Of a stretch of DNA of 64,000 nucleotides, positions 44,709 to 53,860 are shown one piece after another (the stretch's first letter is position 1; every line of letters starts with the position of its first letter). The position numbers were made by a program, and so were the translations under genes. The stretch comes from Pseudarthrobacter siccitolerans. Its GTDB lineage: Bacteria; Actinomycetota; Actinomycetes; Actinomycetales; Micrococcaceae. The notes under the pieces were generated by a model. That model was not told where the DNA came from. It searched no databases and saw only the letters and a list, made by a program, of their open reading frames with translations. The stretch lies in contig NZ_CAQI01000032.1 in assembly GCF_001046895.1 (NCBI RefSeq), positions 1 to 64,000 of the forward strand, given 5' to 3'.

Positions 44709-45199
44709 GATTCCGGACGGTATTTCCGCAGTTCGCTGTACGCCATCCCGGCCCCAGCTATAAAAATGAGGACGGCGAGGTAGACCGGACCAAGGTGCCC
44801 AAGCGTGGCCAGGCCCCACGGGTAATGGGCGGGGACGGCGACGGCCAGTCCGACGACCGGGACGCTAACGGCCACGGTGAAGGCCCACCGTTCTCCGCGG
44901 CGCACCCCGAACCAGGAGAGGCCGGCGATGGCCAGCCCGGTAGCCGTGATGAAGCCGCTGAGCGCGATGTGGAGGTGGCTGATGTAGTGGTAGAGCTGCG
45001 GGCTGAACGCCTCCACGTCCGCCTTGGTCTTGTCCACTTCGTCGGGCCCGATGCCCAGCTCGAGGAACGTGCCAGCGAAGTTAAGCACCAGGAAGACTGC
45101 GCCGTAGGCCACGAAGGCCAGCCCGGCCAGCGCCATGAGCGCGGCCCCGGTCCGGAGCCGGGACTTCTTCGCCTGGGAATGCGTTGGGACGGCAGGCAT
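44702..45199 (-). CDS. Hypothetical four-helix membrane protein
   Basis: This 165-residue protein has a basic start and four hydrophobic segments (about 20-45, 75-98, 105-125, 133-155), with a short acidic loop (EVDKTKADVEAFSPQLYHY) after the first. The fourth helix leads into a basic tail. No family is recognised. I chose the ATG at 45199; longer frames run into the SGNH gene and look false. Confidence 0.68.
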   Translation of the reverse strand: MPAVPTHSQAKKSRLRTGAALMALAGLAFVAYGAVFLVLNFAGTFLELGIGPDEVDKTKADVEAFSPQLYHYISHLHIALSGFITATGLAIAGLSWFGVRRGERWAFTVAVSVPVVGLAVAVPAHYPWGLATLGHLGPVYLAVLIFIAGAGMAYSELRKYRPESQ

Positions 45200-45317
45200 A
45201 GCCACCACGGCCTTTCCTATTCGTGCAGGTACGTGAATGAGAAGCCGTGACGTGGGGCTTGTCAAGAGGACTCCGGGTTGCCCCTCGACAGGGCTTCGCC
45301 CCGGTAGGATGTGCCGG

Positions 45318-46157
45318 GTGACGAGGAACGGCGGGCGCCCGAGTATTACCAAGCAGGAGTGGATCAAGTACGCTGCACTTTTTGTGCTGGCAGTGGCCGC
45401 CTTCGGCGTTGCGGCTCTTGCCCTGATGGGTCCACGCAACGTGAGCGAAACTGTCCCGGCGCCGGTGAGTCCGCTGGCAGCGGCGCCTTCCGCCACCGCG
45501 TCCGTTTCGCCCACACCGACACCCACGGCTACTGCAACTCCTACGGCTCCCTCGCTCAAGATTGAGCTGCCTGCTGATCCTGTGCTGCTTATCCTTGGTG
45601 ATTCCTACACTGCCGGTGACGGTGCCGACCTCCCTGACCAGGGGTGGGCGTACCTTGTTGCCGGGGAGCTCGGATACCCCACCAACATCGACGGGATCGG
45701 CGGAACCGGCTTCGCCTGGGGCGGCGGCGCGCAGGATGAGCAGGGTGAAGAGTACGAAGTCCGGTTGCGGAACATCGCGGCCAACCCGGCTTTTGTGCCC
45801 AACCTCCTCGTTCTCCAGGGCGGCCAGAACGACGCGGAAATCGGCAACCCGGACGAGGTCAGGGCCGCAACTGCGCAGACCGTAGAGACAGCCCGCAGGT
45901 TGTGGCCCGGCGTGCAGGTGGTGGTGTTCGGACCGTCGGCGCCCCAGCCGCTTGCAGAGGAACTGCGCGACGTGAACAATGCCGTCCGTGCCGGGGCCGC
46001 GACTGCCAACGCCCCCTATATCGACGCCCTCGAGGCCGGCTGGTTCACCGCTGCCAACAGCCCGGAGTTCGACGCCGACGGCATCCACCCGAACACCGCT
46101 GGCCACGCTTTCATCGCTGAGAAGTTCCTGGAGTCCTGGACGGCTTTGACCCAATAG
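45318..46157 (+). CDS. Secreted or anchored SGNH/GDSL hydrolase
   Basis: This 279-residue protein has an N-terminal membrane helix (AALFVLAVAAFGVAALALM) followed by a Pro/Thr/Ser linker, then an SGNH domain: GDSYTAGDG (catalytic Ser), a Gly in GIGGTGFAWG, GGQNDAE (Asn) and DADGIHPNTAGH (Asp and His). SGNH enzymes remove acetyl or acyl groups from sugars and lipids. The GTG at 45318 follows TAGGA by 8 bp; an ATG at 45309 is the alternative. Its target is likely on the cell surface. Confidence 0.85.
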   Translation: MTRNGGRPSITKQEWIKYAALFVLAVAAFGVAALALMGPRNVSETVPAPVSPLAAAPSATASVSPTPTPTATATPTAPSLKIELPADPVLLILGDSYTAGDGADLPDQGWAYLVAGELGYPTNIDGIGGTGFAWGGGAQDEQGEEYEVRLRNIAANPAFVPNLLVLQGGQNDAEIGNPDEVRAATAQTVETARRLWPGVQVVVFGPSAPQPLAEELRDVNNAVRAGAATANAPYIDALEAGWFTAANSPEFDADGIHPNTAGHAFIAEKFLESWTALTQ

Positions 46158-46211
46158 GTGGAGTGGCTCCGTGCCTCCTGGCTCGACGGACGCCCCAACG
46201 GAAGGTGAACA

Positions 46212-46844
46212 TTGAATTCTCCCGCTGAAATCCGTGTAACCGCCGTCCGGGTTGCCGAACTGCTGGCCGAAGGCGAGCCGATGCCGGTCTACGTGCATGT
46301 GATCGACCACCCCGAGGCGCGTGTGCTGGTGGACACCGGCATGACCCAGGTTCACCCGGCGGTCGCCGACATGGACCCCCGGATTTACCCCTTGAACGAG
46401 CAGGACTTTGACACCGGCAGTGTGGACATGGTGGTGAACACCCACCTGCACTTCGACCACTGCGGAGGCAACCACCTCTTCGCGGGAAAGCCCACCTATG
46501 TCCAACGCCAGGAACTCGACGACGCCCGCAACCAGGACGACTACACCATCCCCGAATGGGTAGACCCGCCCGGCATGAACTACATCGAGGTGGACGGCGA
46601 GCTCGAACTGCTCCCCGGGCTGCGGCTCCTGCCGGCGCCCGGTCACACCCGGGGCTCACAGATCGTCGTCGTCGACGGAGCCGCAGGCCCAACGATCATC
46701 GCCGGTGACACGGCAGTCTGGTTCGACGAACTTGATAACCCCCGCACCAACGGGCAGCAGCTGATCCGTTCCCTGAACCCTGAAATGGTTTGGCTCTCAC
46801 ACACGCATGAGCCTTGGAAGCCCGGTAACGCAGTCTCTCCTTGA
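46212..46844 (+). CDS. MBL-fold hydrolase, lactonase-like
   Basis: This 210-residue protein begins at a TTG behind GAAGGTGAA. The zinc motif VNTHLHFDHCGGN is complete and is followed by APGHTRGSQ and IIAGDTAVWFD. The layout and short length match N-acyl-homoserine-lactone lactonase-type MBL enzymes, but the substrate is not fixed. The second MBL gene of the window lies 10 kb upstream and is not a close copy. Confidence 0.82.
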   Translation: MNSPAEIRVTAVRVAELLAEGEPMPVYVHVIDHPEARVLVDTGMTQVHPAVADMDPRIYPLNEQDFDTGSVDMVVNTHLHFDHCGGNHLFAGKPTYVQRQELDDARNQDDYTIPEWVDPPGMNYIEVDGELELLPGLRLLPAPGHTRGSQIVVVDGAAGPTIIAGDTAVWFDELDNPRTNGQQLIRSLNPEMVWLSHTHEPWKPGNAVSP

Positions 46845-46986
46845 ACCACAGTCCTGGGCCGCCTCAAAGGATCTAATCAGAGGTTTCAGGAACATAATTG
46901 GAAGTGGGCTGGGCGGCGCATTCTCGGAGAGGAGCGGTCATGGTCCGGGCCCTGCCGTGCAGGCTCAATATCCCTCCGGGCAATAC

Positions 46987-48129
46987 ATGGGGTCCGGTTC
47001 CGTGGTGAAAAAGAAAGCCGCAGTGGTGGCCGTGGCTCTTGTGCTTTCCGGGTGCACGTACGGCGCCCCCGACGAAACAGCCACCACCCCGGCTGTAGAG
47101 CTTGCCGCGGCGCTGGAAGCTTTTGCCTCCGACGCTTCCGCACATGGAGCGTCTGCAGTGGTCTTCCATGTCCGGAATGGAGACCAGGAAGAGCTAAGGG
47201 CCACGGGGGTGAATGACTTCGAGTCCAGGAAGAAGGCGGCCCCCACGGACAAAACATGGATCATCGGGGCAGGAACGCCGATGGTAGCCGTCTCCGTGAT
47301 GAAGCTGGTGGAGGCCGGCGCCGTGCGCCTGGACGATCCCGTCTCTGCTCATCTACCGGAGTTCACGGCCATCTTCCCGTCGTGGGACCGGGTCACGGTG
47401 CGGGATCTGATGGGCAGTACCTCCGGCCTGCCCGACTACTTTCCACCCCTCATTGAATCCAGAAGCCTGGACGAGCTCCAAACAAGGGCACTGACCTTCG
47501 AGGAACGGCTCCACATGGCAGCCGGTGTGAACCTGCCGCCAGGGCCCGTGACCTACTTTGCGTGGTCTGCAACTGACTGGGAAGTGCTGGGCTGGCTGCT
47601 GGAACGCAAACACAACCGCGGACTCGCAGAGATTCTCGCCAAGGACGTGTTTGAGCCCGCAGGAATGGACAACACCCACGTGGCGGCGGCAGAGCAGCCA
47701 CCTGAGCCCATGCTGCACGGGTACGTGCTGGAGGGCGGGAACAGGCGCGACTTCACGCGTATTGACGCAGTTGCCGGATCTGCTGATTCCGGGGTCATTT
47801 CAACGGTCGAAGACCTCAGCAGATTCTTGGCGGCGCTCACCACGGGCCGGCTGATCCGCGAGGAAACGTGGAAAAGCATGGTTGAGGCCAAGCCGTTTTC
47901 TTTGGGTGGCATCCGTCCAAGTGACGCCGTCTGCCCGGGTACAGGCCACGTTTTCGTGTCCGGCGGCGGAGGCCCGTACAGTATCCAATCCGTATCTTCC
48001 GAAGACGGCCAACAGCAGGCAACCGTAGCAGCGGTGCTGCCGCCCCGTGAACTGAACGTCGCAGACGCGCCTCCGCTCGTTCCCGAGATGGAGGACGCTA
48101 TCCTGCAGACCGCCAAGAGCATGTGCTAG
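46987..48129 (+). CDS. Beta-lactamase-fold lipoprotein with degenerate active site
   Basis: This is a serine beta-lactamase/penicillin-binding-fold lipoprotein (lipobox LVLSGC). It is a tandem paralog of the next gene, with KLVEAGAVRLDDPVSAHLPEF and DVFEPAGMDNTHVA shared. But the motifs are gone: where the paralog has SITK (Ser-x-x-Lys), this one reads GAGT; the paralog's YSN is WSA; and its HGG is GGG. It should not act as a serine hydrolase. Starts at 46987 (ATG) or 47002/47005 (GTG) are all possible; the last gives the best signal peptide. A ligand-binding or regulatory role is inferred. Confidence 0.78.
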   Translation: MGSGSVVKKKAAVVAVALVLSGCTYGAPDETATTPAVELAAALEAFASDASAHGASAVVFHVRNGDQEELRATGVNDFESRKKAAPTDKTWIIGAGTPMVAVSVMKLVEAGAVRLDDPVSAHLPEFTAIFPSWDRVTVRDLMGSTSGLPDYFPPLIESRSLDELQTRALTFEERLHMAAGVNLPPGPVTYFAWSATDWEVLGWLLERKHNRGLAEILAKDVFEPAGMDNTHVAAAEQPPEPMLHGYVLEGGNRRDFTRIDAVAGSADSGVISTVEDLSRFLAALTTGRLIREETWKSMVEAKPFSLGGIRPSDAVCPGTGHVFVSGGGGPYSIQSVSSEDGQQQATVAAVLPPRELNVADAPPLVPEMEDAILQTAKSMC

Positions 48130-48161
48130 CCCAGACCAAAAAGAGACGGGTTGACACGTCG

Positions 48162-49343
48162 ATGCCCAGGAGATCACTTTCGTTGAAGCGACGGCCGCAT
48201 ATCCGGCGTTTCCCCGTTCTAGCTGCAACCCTAGCTGTGCTGCTTAGTGGTTGCACCGGGGCCCCGCCTATGCCCGTGCAGACCAGCCAGGCCGCTGTGA
48301 AGTACAAGACAGGCCTGGAGGATTTCAGCAGAACGATGCTGGACCTCGGGGCCTCGGCCGTCCTGGTGGAAACGCGAATCAACGGTGAGGTCTGGTCACA
48401 CGCCGACGGAGCCCGAAGCTTTGGCAACCCGGTCCCGGCTCAATCCACGGATCCCACTCATATCGCGAGCATAACCAAGTCCATGCTGGCTGCCTCGGTG
48501 CTCAAACTCGTGGAAGAAGGTCTCGTGGGGCTGGACGATCCTGTGACCAGGCACCTCCCTGAATTCGACCGTCTGGTGAATTCGCCTGGCCCAGTCACGG
48601 TGGCACACCTTCTACGACACGAAAGTGGAATACCTAGCTATGAGGAGGAGCTATTCAGCTCCCGGCCTATCCGGCAGGCGTTGACGCAGCAGATGACCTG
48701 GAGCGAGAGCCTGGCTCTGACAACTGCCATGCCGTGGGTGCTGAAACCAGGCAGCGGCGCGGAGTATTCGAACTCAAACTTCCTGGTCCTTGGCCTTTTG
48801 GTGGAGCGTCTGCGCGGCCATCCCGTGGCCGAGGTACTGGAGAGAGATGTGTTTGAACCGTTGGGAATGAAGAACACGCACATGGCCGGCACCGGCCCGC
48901 CTCCGCCCACAATGCTCCACGGCCAAGTCGCGGTTGACGGCGAACGGATTGACTCTGCCTATCTGGGGGCGATTGTCGGGAACCCCGCGGGCGGCGTGGT
49001 CTCGACCCTCGGAGACGTGAACACCTTCTATGCCGCACTCATGGAGGGGCGTCTCCTGAAACCCGCCACGGTGAAGCAGATGCAGCTGGCCCCTTTCGGG
49101 TTTTACGGGATGGGACTGCTGCGGTGGGTGGATATCTGCGGTGGCTTCTATTACGGACACGGCGGCGACTGGGCGGGGTACCGCACCGTGGTGCTTACCA
49201 GCGCGGACGCCAAGCGGCAGATAGCAATGGCGATCACCTACCCGCCGGAATCGTGGGACCCCGCCGACTATCGTCCAGATAATCCTCTCAATGTGGACGC
49301 AATGCACAGGGCGGCACGGACGGCACTGGATCTCAGCTGCTAG
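48162..49343 (+). CDS. Beta-lactamase-family serine hydrolase lipoprotein
   Basis: This 393-residue protein has a basic start, a hydrophobic core and lipobox LLSGC. It has the three active-site motifs of the family: ASITKSM (Ser-x-x-Lys), EYSNSN (Tyr-x-Asn) and YGHGGDW (His-x-Gly). Substrates of such enzymes range from beta-lactams to peptidoglycan peptides and esters. The start is uncertain: a GTG at 48123 overlaps the previous stop, and ATG at 48162 has no obvious ribosome site. It is the active partner of the pair. Confidence 0.83.
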   Translation: MPRRSLSLKRRPHIRRFPVLAATLAVLLSGCTGAPPMPVQTSQAAVKYKTGLEDFSRTMLDLGASAVLVETRINGEVWSHADGARSFGNPVPAQSTDPTHIASITKSMLAASVLKLVEEGLVGLDDPVTRHLPEFDRLVNSPGPVTVAHLLRHESGIPSYEEELFSSRPIRQALTQQMTWSESLALTTAMPWVLKPGSGAEYSNSNFLVLGLLVERLRGHPVAEVLERDVFEPLGMKNTHMAGTGPPPPTMLHGQVAVDGERIDSAYLGAIVGNPAGGVVSTLGDVNTFYAALMEGRLLKPATVKQMQLAPFGFYGMGLLRWVDICGGFYYGHGGDWAGYRTVVLTSADAKRQIAMAITYPPESWDPADYRPDNPLNVDAMHRAARTALDLSC

Positions 49344-51966
49344 CGGTGTGCGCCCATGCTAAAGGGTGGGCCAGATCTCCGCGGTTTGAACAATGGCGCC
49401 GCCGGAATTGGCGCTCAACCCATCCCATGGCCCTCGTCGCTGCCGCCCAGTAAAGGACGCCCGCCGCAAGGGAAGCCGCGACGGCCAGCCCTTTCTGGGC
49501 CGGGTCGACGAGCGGGTACACGAGCCAGTGCGTCACATAGATGTACAGGGAGGCGCTGGCCAGCAGGGCCGTGAGCCGGTGCAGCCCGCGGGGAGCCCTG
49601 ATGGTGGGCGCCCAGAGCAGGATGAGGAAGCCCGCCAGGATGGTTGCGCAGCGGTATTGGTCCTCGAACGACGCCGGGACGGCGAACAGCGCAATGGCGG
49701 TCACGAAGGCCCGCTGCATCGTCGTCCTCGACACGGCGGCCGCCCAGCCGAGCCCGAACAGCCACAGCACCGGTCCCTGCCCCGGGTAGCGGCTGTCAAT
49801 CAGGTTGAAGAGAAATGGCAGGTCAACCGCGACGATTGCCAAGGGGAAGGCCCACGGCCATCTGCGGAGCGCGCGGTCGACGGCAGGGACCGCCAGCAGC
49901 GCGGCGAGCCCAAGCAGGATGTGGACGAGGATCTCGATGAACCAGAACCGGGAGTAGTCGGTCCACCCCTCCGGTCCCAGCAGCGTGTTGAGCAGGAAGA
50001 CGTTGGCCCAGGTGTAGGTATCCGTCAGCGCGAAGGCCAGTCCGATGACAGCCACGCTGGGCACCACGATCCGGCCGATGCTCCGCAGTTGCCGCCGGAA
50101 GCGGGCCCGGCGGGTGCCGCTGAGCTGGAACCGGGCGAAGTTGTAGCCGGCGACGGCGATCAGTACGTGGGCGGTGCCTTCCCAGTGGAAGAATCCGATG
50201 TGGGTGGAGACGATGAAGATGATGGCGACGGCGCGCAGCACGATCCCTGTTTCGATGGGGGCAAAAATCTGCCGGAACCGGCCGCTGAAGGACGGCGCTG
50301 CCCGGTCGGCCGGCTGGTCTGCGGACCCGTCCCGTGCTGAGGGCGCCGTACGCTTTGGGCCGGATGCAAGTTCACGGACCGGCATCAGGTGCCAGCCCTG
50401 GGGAATCTCCCCGAGAGCACGTTCGAGCCGGACGGACGCTGCGACGTAGGACAGGGAGTCGCCGCCCAGGGAAACAAAGGTGTCGGTGTCGGCGACGTCG
50501 TCCACCTCCAGGACCTCGGCGAAAATCCTTCGGACGTCCGCCCCGTTTTCGCTCGATTCCAGCAAAGCTGCGTCGCTGCCCTGGCCCTCGGCGGCGACAT
50601 CCAGGGCCAGGACCGCCGGGTAATCCGGTTTTCCGTTCGCGAGCCGCGGCAGGGATTCCACGGCATGCAGCCGAACGGCCGTACGCGGCACGCCCAGGTC
50701 CTGGGCAAGGGTTTTCGCTACCAGGCCAAGGTCCTGGCCGCCCTCCACCGCGGCGACCACGCCGTCATCGGAACCTGCAGCGGCTGCGGTCAAACCAAGA
50801 TCAGCCAGTAACCGTTCCACCTGGCCCAGGTCCACACGGAGACCGACGATCTTCACGAACCGGCTGCGCCTGCCGACGATTTCGTAAAGGCCTTGCGGCC
50901 CGCGCCTGGCGAGGTCGCCGGTGTGAAGCTCTGTGATGACCCGGCCCAGGGCGAGGTCTTCCGGCTTCTCGGCGTAGCCCAGCATAACGTTGGCCCCGGC
51001 GTAGACGAGTTCGTGGGCGTCCAGCTCGGGGACGGGCTCGAGCCTGAAGGATCCGCCCGGCACTGGAACGCCGATGGCCTGGGGATGTTCTGCGGCCAGG
51101 TCAGGGGGCAGGTAGGCCATTCGGGCCGTAGCCTCGGTCTGGCCGTACATAACAAACAGGTCCCAGCCCTGCCGCCGGCCCAGTTCCGCGTAGTAACGCA
51201 CCCGGTCCGGGGCGAGCCGACCGCCTGCCTGGGTGATATAGCGCAGGCCGGGCAGGTCCATGTGCTCAAAGCCCACCCGTTCGAGGAGATCGAAGGTATA
51301 GGGTACCGCGGCGAAGGACGTCACCTTGTCCTCACGGACGAGTTCCCAGAAGCATGGGTCCACCACGGAGAGGTCCGTCAACGCCAGGGACGCACCCACC
51401 AGGAGGTGGCTGTTCACCACGCTCATCCCGTAACAGTAGGAGAGGGGGAGTGTGGTGGCTGCGGTATCGGTGGGCCGCAGGTGCAGGTACTCGGCGATCG
51501 CTGCAGCGTTGGCCTGAATTGACTCAGCGGACAGGCGAACAAGTTTGGGGCTGCCGGTGGATCCGGAGGTGCTCACCAGCAGCGCCAGATCAGGGTGGAG
51601 CTCATGCCGGGTTTCGTCCCGCCGGATGTCCAGTACCGCCTCACCGTCCACGGCGCGGACCACAATGTCGGGATCGTACGCGGCGATGAGCGTTTCGGTA
51701 GCTCTCCCGCCGCCTGTGGGGAGGATGAGTAGTGGATGGCCGGAGGACAGGGCCGCGAGGTAGACCACCAGGGCGGGCAGGGAGTTCTCAGCTTCGATCG
51801 CAATCAGCCGCCGGGCAGGCCCAAGCGAATGCGTCATGCCGTCCACAAGGTCCGCCAGCTCGCGGTAGCTCAACGTGCGGTTTTTTGTCCTGATGGCGGT
51901 GCGGTCTCCGAACCCTGCCAGAGTGGCGGCGAACGAGACCCCGGCCAGTTCTGGCTGTACAGTCAC
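49333..51966 (-). CDS. Adenylation-carrier-acyltransferase membrane enzyme, iron-regulated
   Basis: This 877-residue protein has three parts. An adenylation domain (STSGSTGSPK at 132-141, YGQTEATARM, TGDLARR, NGKPDYP) activates an acid as its adenylate. A carrier domain holds the pantetheine arm on the Ser of GGDSL at about 510-515. From about 580 a membrane acyltransferase-3 domain of ten or so helices follows (VSTHIGFFHWEG, NYxRF-like region, YIYVTHWLVYP). It should load an acyl or amino-acid unit and transfer it to a membrane or surface acceptor. The start is a GTG. An iron box between -35 and -10 elements (51974-52002) indicates repression by iron. It converges with the serine hydrolase gene, overlapping by 11 bp. 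Confidence 0.87.
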   Translation of the reverse strand: MTVQPELAGVSFAATLAGFGDRTAIRTKNRTLSYRELADLVDGMTHSLGPARRLIAIEAENSLPALVVYLAALSSGHPLLILPTGGGRATETLIAAYDPDIVVRAVDGEAVLDIRRDETRHELHPDLALLVSTSGSTGSPKLVRLSAESIQANAAAIAEYLHLRPTDTAATTLPLSYCYGMSVVNSHLLVGASLALTDLSVVDPCFWELVREDKVTSFAAVPYTFDLLERVGFEHMDLPGLRYITQAGGRLAPDRVRYYAELGRRQGWDLFVMYGQTEATARMAYLPPDLAAEHPQAIGVPVPGGSFRLEPVPELDAHELVYAGANVMLGYAEKPEDLALGRVITELHTGDLARRGPQGLYEIVGRRSRFVKIVGLRVDLGQVERLLADLGLTAAAAGSDDGVVAAVEGGQDLGLVAKTLAQDLGVPRTAVRLHAVESLPRLANGKPDYPAVLALDVAAEGQGSDAALLESSENGADVRRIFAEVLEVDDVADTDTFVSLGGDSLSYVAASVRLERALGEIPQGWHLMPVRELASGPKRTAPSARDGSADQPADRAAPSFSGRFRQIFAPIETGIVLRAVAIIFIVSTHIGFFHWEGTAHVLIAVAGYNFARFQLSGTRRARFRRQLRSIGRIVVPSVAVIGLAFALTDTYTWANVFLLNTLLGPEGWTDYSRFWFIEILVHILLGLAALLAVPAVDRALRRWPWAFPLAIVAVDLPFLFNLIDSRYPGQGPVLWLFGLGWAAAVSRTTMQRAFVTAIALFAVPASFEDQYRCATILAGFLILLWAPTIRAPRGLHRLTALLASASLYIYVTHWLVYPLVDPAQKGLAVAASLAAGVLYWAAATRAMGWVERQFRRRHCSNRGDLAHPLAWAHTASS

Positions 51967-51973
51967 GCCTCGG

Positions 51974-52002
51974 ACAGTAAAGGTAAAGCTAACCTAACTC
52001 AA
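51974..52002 (-). promoter_or_regulatory. Promoter with embedded DtxR/IdeR-type iron box
   Basis: On the minus strand TTGAGT (51997-52002) and TACTGT (51974-51979) are 17 bp apart. The sequence TTAGGTTAGCTTTACCTTT (51979-51997) overlaps the spacer and matches the iron box pattern TTAGGTTAG-x-CTAACCTAA at most positions of the first half. The start codon is about 8 bp past the -10, so the message would be nearly leaderless. Confidence 0.65.
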
Positions 52003-52057
52003 CTGGAGTTACATAATTCCTTCCTCGTATGCACTTTCCCGAGGGGAATAGAGCCGC

Positions 52058-52096
52058 CCCGGGCCGCGCAGCAGGGGTGCTGCTGCGCGGCCCGGG
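52058..52096. terminator. 16 bp perfect hairpin after the CopC gene
   Basis: Arms 52058-52073 and 52081-52096 are exact complements (CCCGGGCCGCGCAGCA) around seven bases. It lies just after the CopC stop on the minus strand and in front of the adenylation gene's upstream region. Confidence 0.6.
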
Positions 52097-52102
52097 CTTG
52101 GC

Positions 52103-52717
52103 TTAGACCGGGTTGTTGTTGGTGTTCCGCCGGCGCAGGAAGTACACCACGGCTATGGCGAGGATGACAATGATGACGCCGGCTGCGACGAGCCAGCCGG
52201 TGTTGTCCGCGGGCACGCTCTGGGCAGCCGCCGTCGCAGGCGCTTCACTGGGGGAAGCCGCGGCCGAGGGGGTGGCAACAGCGGCGGGGCTGGTGGCGGC
52301 AGCTGATGCCGTTGCGGTCCCTGCCCCTTCGGGGGCGTAGGTGAAGCTGAAGGTACCTTCGATGGGGTGGCCGTCGACTGAGACCGCCCGCCACTGCACG
52401 GTGTGTACGCCGTTGAGGTCGATGCCAGCTTCGGTGCTCAACGTTGCGCCGTTCACGGTCACTTCGCCTGAGCTGACCACGTGCCCGTCCGGACCGCTGA
52501 CCGTGAGCACGTTTGCGCCCGGGACGCCGGTGGTGGGCGGGTTGGTCAGCGTGATGGAGACCTCGCCTGGGGCGGTGGTGATGGTCTGCCCGTCAGCGGG
52601 GCTGGTGGAGGCCAGGGCATCATGGGCCTGGGCCGGAGTCGCTCCGGCCAAGGCGGCGAGGGCCACGGTTGCGGTAAGCGCGCCAACGAGCCGGGCGCGA
52701 CGGAGGGAAAAAGCCAC
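52103..52717 (-). CDS. copC: CopC-domain copper-resistance protein
   Basis: This 204-residue protein has a signal peptide cut after about PAQA, so His-Asp (HDALASTSPADG) becomes the mature start, as in CopC where His1 binds copper. The beta-sandwich shows SPADGQTITTAPGEVSITL and IEGTFSFTYAPEG. An Ala/Ser/Pro linker and one membrane helix (LVAAGVIIVILAIAVVYFL) follow. CopC proteins carry Cu(II) in the envelope and hand it to CopD. The matching CopD is at the right edge of the window. Confidence 0.88.
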   Translation of the reverse strand: MAFSLRRARLVGALTATVALAALAGATPAQAHDALASTSPADGQTITTAPGEVSITLTNPPTTGVPGANVLTVSGPDGHVVSSGEVTVNGATLSTEAGIDLNGVHTVQWRAVSVDGHPIEGTFSFTYAPEGAGTATASAAATSPAAVATPSAAASPSEAPATAAAQSVPADNTGWLVAAGVIIVILAIAVVYFLRRRNTNNNPV

Positions 52718-52804
52718 AGGGGAGTCCTTTCAGGACAGCCTGGCACCGGGTTCCGGGCAGGCAAGAAAAAGTGTGTGAAGTGTGCGGGGCGGCAGCCGGC
52801 TCTG

Positions 52805-53473
52805 TCAGTAGACGGGCCGGGCCAGGGCTAACGGCGGGCCGCGGAACAGCCTCGTCCGCACGCTGGGGTGCAGCGGCGGGACGCAGGACGCAGCTAGCGG
52901 TGCGGGCGCCGTCCATCGCGGAAGCGGGCGGGCGTACAGTTCGAGCACCGGCGGGGCAAGCCATGCGAGGGCGCGCCACAGGGCTTCCTCACCGTGCGCC
53001 AGAAGCAGAGCCGTGGCGGCAAGGGCCAGGATGTGCGCGGCAACCATCACGGGGCCGGGGACCGCAGGCAGCTGCAGTGCCACGGCACCGGCCCCTGCAG
53101 TGAGGCAGTCCGGAATCGCCTGGGCCTGATGGTGTCCGTACGAAGCAATCCCCGCAGGAGTGCAGTGATCAACGGGCCCGGGCAGGGAGGTAAACGCGGT
53201 GTGCAGGGCCAACTGCCCGGCGCCCAAGACTCCGGAGATCGACGCGAGGCTGAGCCGCCGTCGGGCCAGCACCGTGACCGGGAGCAGGACCAGGGCAGCC
53301 AGAAGGGCGAGCACCGGGGCCGGCGGAAGGTGCCCTCCGCCGGCCGTGTGCGCGGCGGCTGCGATGCCGAGGACCAGGCCGGTGACGGTGAGCGCGCGTT
53401 GCAGGGTCAGCGGCGCCTGTACGGGCGCGACCGCTGGCGTCCTGGCACGGCTTCCCGGGCGGAGTGTTGTCAC
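52805..53473 (-). CDS. Hypothetical membrane protein of the copper/ArsR block
   Basis: This 222-residue protein has about four to five hydrophobic helices (LTVTGLVLGIAAAAHTA, PPAPVLALLAALVLLPVTVL and others) and a histidine-containing loop, ASYGHHQAQAIPDC. The C-terminal ~45 residues are Pro/Arg-rich. Such proteins occur between ArsR and CopC genes in actinobacteria; no function is assigned. It starts at a GTG 10 bp after the ArsR stop, so the four genes MFS-ArsR-this-CopC probably form one unit. Confidence 0.7.
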   Translation of the reverse strand: MTTLRPGSRARTPAVAPVQAPLTLQRALTVTGLVLGIAAAAHTAGGGHLPPAPVLALLAALVLLPVTVLARRRLSLASISGVLGAGQLALHTAFTSLPGPVDHCTPAGIASYGHHQAQAIPDCLTAGAGAVALQLPAVPGPVMVAAHILALAATALLLAHGEEALWRALAWLAPPVLELYARPLPRWTAPAPLAASCVPPLHPSVRTRLFRGPPLALARPVY

Positions 53474-53482
53474 GGGCGCGGG

Positions 53483-53860
53483 TCAGCCGTGGGTGGGTTC
53501 GCCGGTGAGCCGGTGGTCTGCGTGGTTGATTGTTTCCCGGATCAGCCGGATGAGGTGCCCGTCGTGGAGGGAGTAGATGACGTGCCGGCCGTCTTTCCGG
53601 GTGTCCACCAGGCCGCTGAGGCGAAGTTTGGCCAGGTGCTGGCTGACCACCGTACGGGGCACGTCCACGGCGGCCGTGAGCTCCGTGACGGTTTTGGGCC
53701 CGTCGGTGAGTTGGAAGAGCAGGTTCAGGCGGGTGGGTTCGGCCAGCATCCGCAGCGTCCCGGCCGCCGTTTCCAGCAGCTGCGGCCCCGGGGTGACCGG
53801 GTGGACCAGTGAAGGCTTCTCAGGGACGGGGGTTGGTGCGTTGTGAGGCTGGCTGCTCAA
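53483..53860 (-). CDS. ArsR/SmtB-family transcriptional repressor
   Basis: I chose the TTG at 53860 because GAAGGAG lies about 6-7 bp before it; longer starts would overlap the MFS gene further. The 125-residue protein has the ArsR fold: LRMLAEPTRLNLLFQLTDG, PRTVVSQHLAKLRLSGLV (recognition helix) and RHVIYSLHDGHLIRLIRET. Metal-sensing ArsR proteins use Cys or His at helix ends; here I see no Cys, but His occur in HDGH and NHADH near the C-terminus, which could form an alpha-5-type site. The gene lies just after the MFS gene and probably represses it through the palindrome near 55125. Confidence 0.85.
   Translation of the reverse strand: MSSQPHNAPTPVPEKPSLVHPVTPGPQLLETAAGTLRMLAEPTRLNLLFQLTDGPKTVTELTAAVDVPRTVVSQHLAKLRLSGLVDTRKDGRHVIYSLHDGHLIRLIRETINHADHRLTGEPTHG

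Noticed and set aside
49393..50340. A 315-residue open frame on the plus strand
   Set aside because: It is antisense to the acyltransferase membrane domain and rich in Arg, Gly and Gln, as expected for a shadow frame.
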